DNA of 14,769 nucleotides from JBBITW01 sp037440525 (GTDB taxonomy: Bacteria; Desulfobacterota; BSN033; UBA1163): assembly GCA_037440525.1 (NCBI GenBank), contig JBBITW010000089.1:1-14769 (forward strand). Reading direction: 5' to 3'. The notes beneath the pieces were generated by a model that saw nothing but the letters and a program-made list of their open reading frames with translations, was not told the origin of the DNA and made no database searches. A program made the position numbers and the translations under genes. Each line of letters begins with the position of its first letter. The first letter of the stretch is position 1. Shown here in pieces: positions 13,670 to 14,769 of the stretch.

Positions 13670-14769
13670 ATGGAGAATAATTCCAATAAACCCTTTATAA
13701 TCCTTGAAGATGTAACACTGCGGCTTTATGATCGGTTGATCTTCAAAAACAGTTTTTGGCAGATTAACTCAGATGAGCACTGGGCAATTTTAGGTCCAAA
13801 TGGGTCTGGAAAATCGACACTCGTTAGATCTCTATGGGGAGGAGTACCTACCCGAAGTGGTCGTATAATTTACCAATTCCCTGATAAAGAGTACCCCAAT
13901 CATATAATCCCTCCAAGGGATTTGATAGGTTATGTCTCTTTCGAGACACATCAGAATCTAATGAGCTATGAAGCAGAAAAAGAGGAGATGAGGGAATTCG
14001 CAGGTAAGAGTGATGAGATTACAAATTCACGGGAGGTAATCCTTTCAGGAATTATATCGAATCGATCTATTACCCCATTGGATGAAGAAAGACTTATTGA
14101 GATAGCCGATCTTCTTGATATCCACGATCTCCTCAATAGGAATATCGTCTCATTATCAACAGGTGAAATGCGAAAAGTCCTGATTGCCCGTGCCCTGATA
14201 AAATCTCCGAGACTTCTGATACTGGACGAACCCTTTGATGGGCTGGATGAGAAATCGAGGATTTCACTTTCAGAATCAATTAATCATATAATGTCAAATT
14301 CCATCAGGGTAATCCTCGTGGTTCACCGATTAGAAGAGATCGTCCCCAATATTACACATGTGCTAATGGTGAAAGGTGGCAAAATCTTTATGAAGGGGAA
14401 AAAAGAAGATATACTAAACTCTGAAAATATAAGTAATCTATATGGGTGCGATCTCATACTGGAAAAAACTGGCCAAAGATACATAGTCTCCTACAGTAAA
14501 AAGGAGATCGATGAGACAAATTCAAATTCCCTTTCAGTCAATGGTATTAAAAATATTCCGGAAATATTGGTCGAGATGAAGGACATGACAGTAAAATATG
14601 GAGAAAAAGTTGTTCTGGACCGATTGAGCTGGGTTATGAAAAGAGGAGAGAATTGGGCTATTCTTGGCCCCAATGGTTCTGGAAAATCTACAATTTTAAG
14701 ATTAATCCTCGGGGATAATCTCCAGGGATATGCAAATCAGATGTTAATTTTTGGAAAAAGAAAGGGAAC
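13670..14769 (+). CDS. twin-ATPase ABC protein, ModF/PhrA type, cut by the window end
   Basis: An open frame from the ATG at 13670 runs to the right edge without a stop (366 complete codons). It encodes a protein with two ABC ATPase domains in tandem. The first has Walker A GPNGSGKST at 42-50, a signature LSTGE at 162-166, and Walker B LLILDEPFDGLD with D186/E187, followed by a switch histidine in VVHRLEEI. The second starts near residue 302, with Walker A GPNGSGKST at 333-341; its remainder lies outside the window. No membrane segment is seen. The layout matches ModF (also called PhrA), a soluble twin-ATPase of uncertain role sometimes linked to molybdate transport genes. Domain insertions around 110-130 are acidic and variable. 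The ribosome site is weak, so the start is moderately sure. Other duplicated soluble ABC-ATPases such as ABC-F remain possible, but the domain spacing favours ModF. Confidence 0.85.
   Translation, partial: MENNSNKPFIILEDVTLRLYDRLIFKNSFWQINSDEHWAILGPNGSGKSTLVRSLWGGVPTRSGRIIYQFPDKEYPNHIIPPRDLIGYVSFETHQNLMSYEAEKEEMREFAGKSDEITNSREVILSGIISNRSITPLDEERLIEIADLLDIHDLLNRNIVSLSTGEMRKVLIARALIKSPRLLILDEPFDGLDEKSRISLSESINHIMSNSIRVILVVHRLEEIVPNITHVLMVKGGKIFMKGKKEDILNSENISNLYGCDLILEKTGQRYIVSYSKKEIDETNSNSLSVNGIKNIPEILVEMKDMTVKYGEKVVLDRLSWVMKRGENWAILGPNGSGKSTILRLILGDNLQGYANQMLIFGKRKG

Overview
The window is a moderately AT-rich, densely packed bacterial chromosome segment. It suggests an anaerobe or microaerophile with Hdr-type iron-sulfur electron transfer and molybdenum hydroxylases. 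The gene content (HdrB/HdrC, a stand-alone receiver, PAC2 proteins, a Desulfovibrio MOP-like molybdenum enzyme, the C5 haem pathway) would fit a Desulfobacterota or Nitrospirota-like lineage. This is an inference from gene content; there is no rRNA or other decisive marker.

Layout, left to right. (1) 79-3563, plus strand: a single-domain response regulator, a cytosolic receiver-PAS-histidine kinase, then hdrC and hdrB with an ATGA overlap. These look like a signalling-plus-redox operon with no DNA-binding output domain and no hdrA in view. (2) 3564-3867: a repeat element (copy A) and a weak terminator. (3) 3868-5569, plus: two tandem, overlapping PAC2-family paralogues. (4) 5570-5840: repeat copy B between convergent genes. 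(5) 5841-6482, minus: a HAD-family phosphatase. (6) 6483-6888: repeat copy C, internally deleted and nested in a second kind of inverted repeat. (7) 6889-10586, plus: the FAD subunit and a fused [2Fe-2S]/molybdenum subunit of a xanthine-dehydrogenase-family hydroxylase. (8) 10583-11866, minus: hemL, converging on the molybdenum gene with a 4-base overlap. (9) 11867-12447: a 581-base AT-rich gap with small hairpins and a short tandem repeat. (10) 12448-13506, plus: ilvC. (11) 13670 to the right edge, plus: a twin-ATPase ABC protein of the ModF/PhrA type, cut off by the window end.

The most notable structure is non-coding: a family of about 206-218 bp elements without ORFs. They have imperfect terminal inverted repeats of about 60 bp and direct target duplications of about 8-10 bp, and occur three times within 3.3 kb. 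Copies A and B sit exactly at gene ends. Copy A's duplication includes the hdrB stop codon, so the gene's protein product is unchanged. The two arms of A and B carry a matched base change that keeps them complementary. This fits a MITE-like non-autonomous transposable element whose transposase is not in the window.

The genes otherwise form ordinary metabolic units. HdrC passes electrons to HdrB, whose physiological substrate is unknown. The FAD and Fe-S/Mo proteins would form one hydroxylase. HemL makes 5-aminolevulinate and IlvC serves branched-chain amino-acid synthesis.
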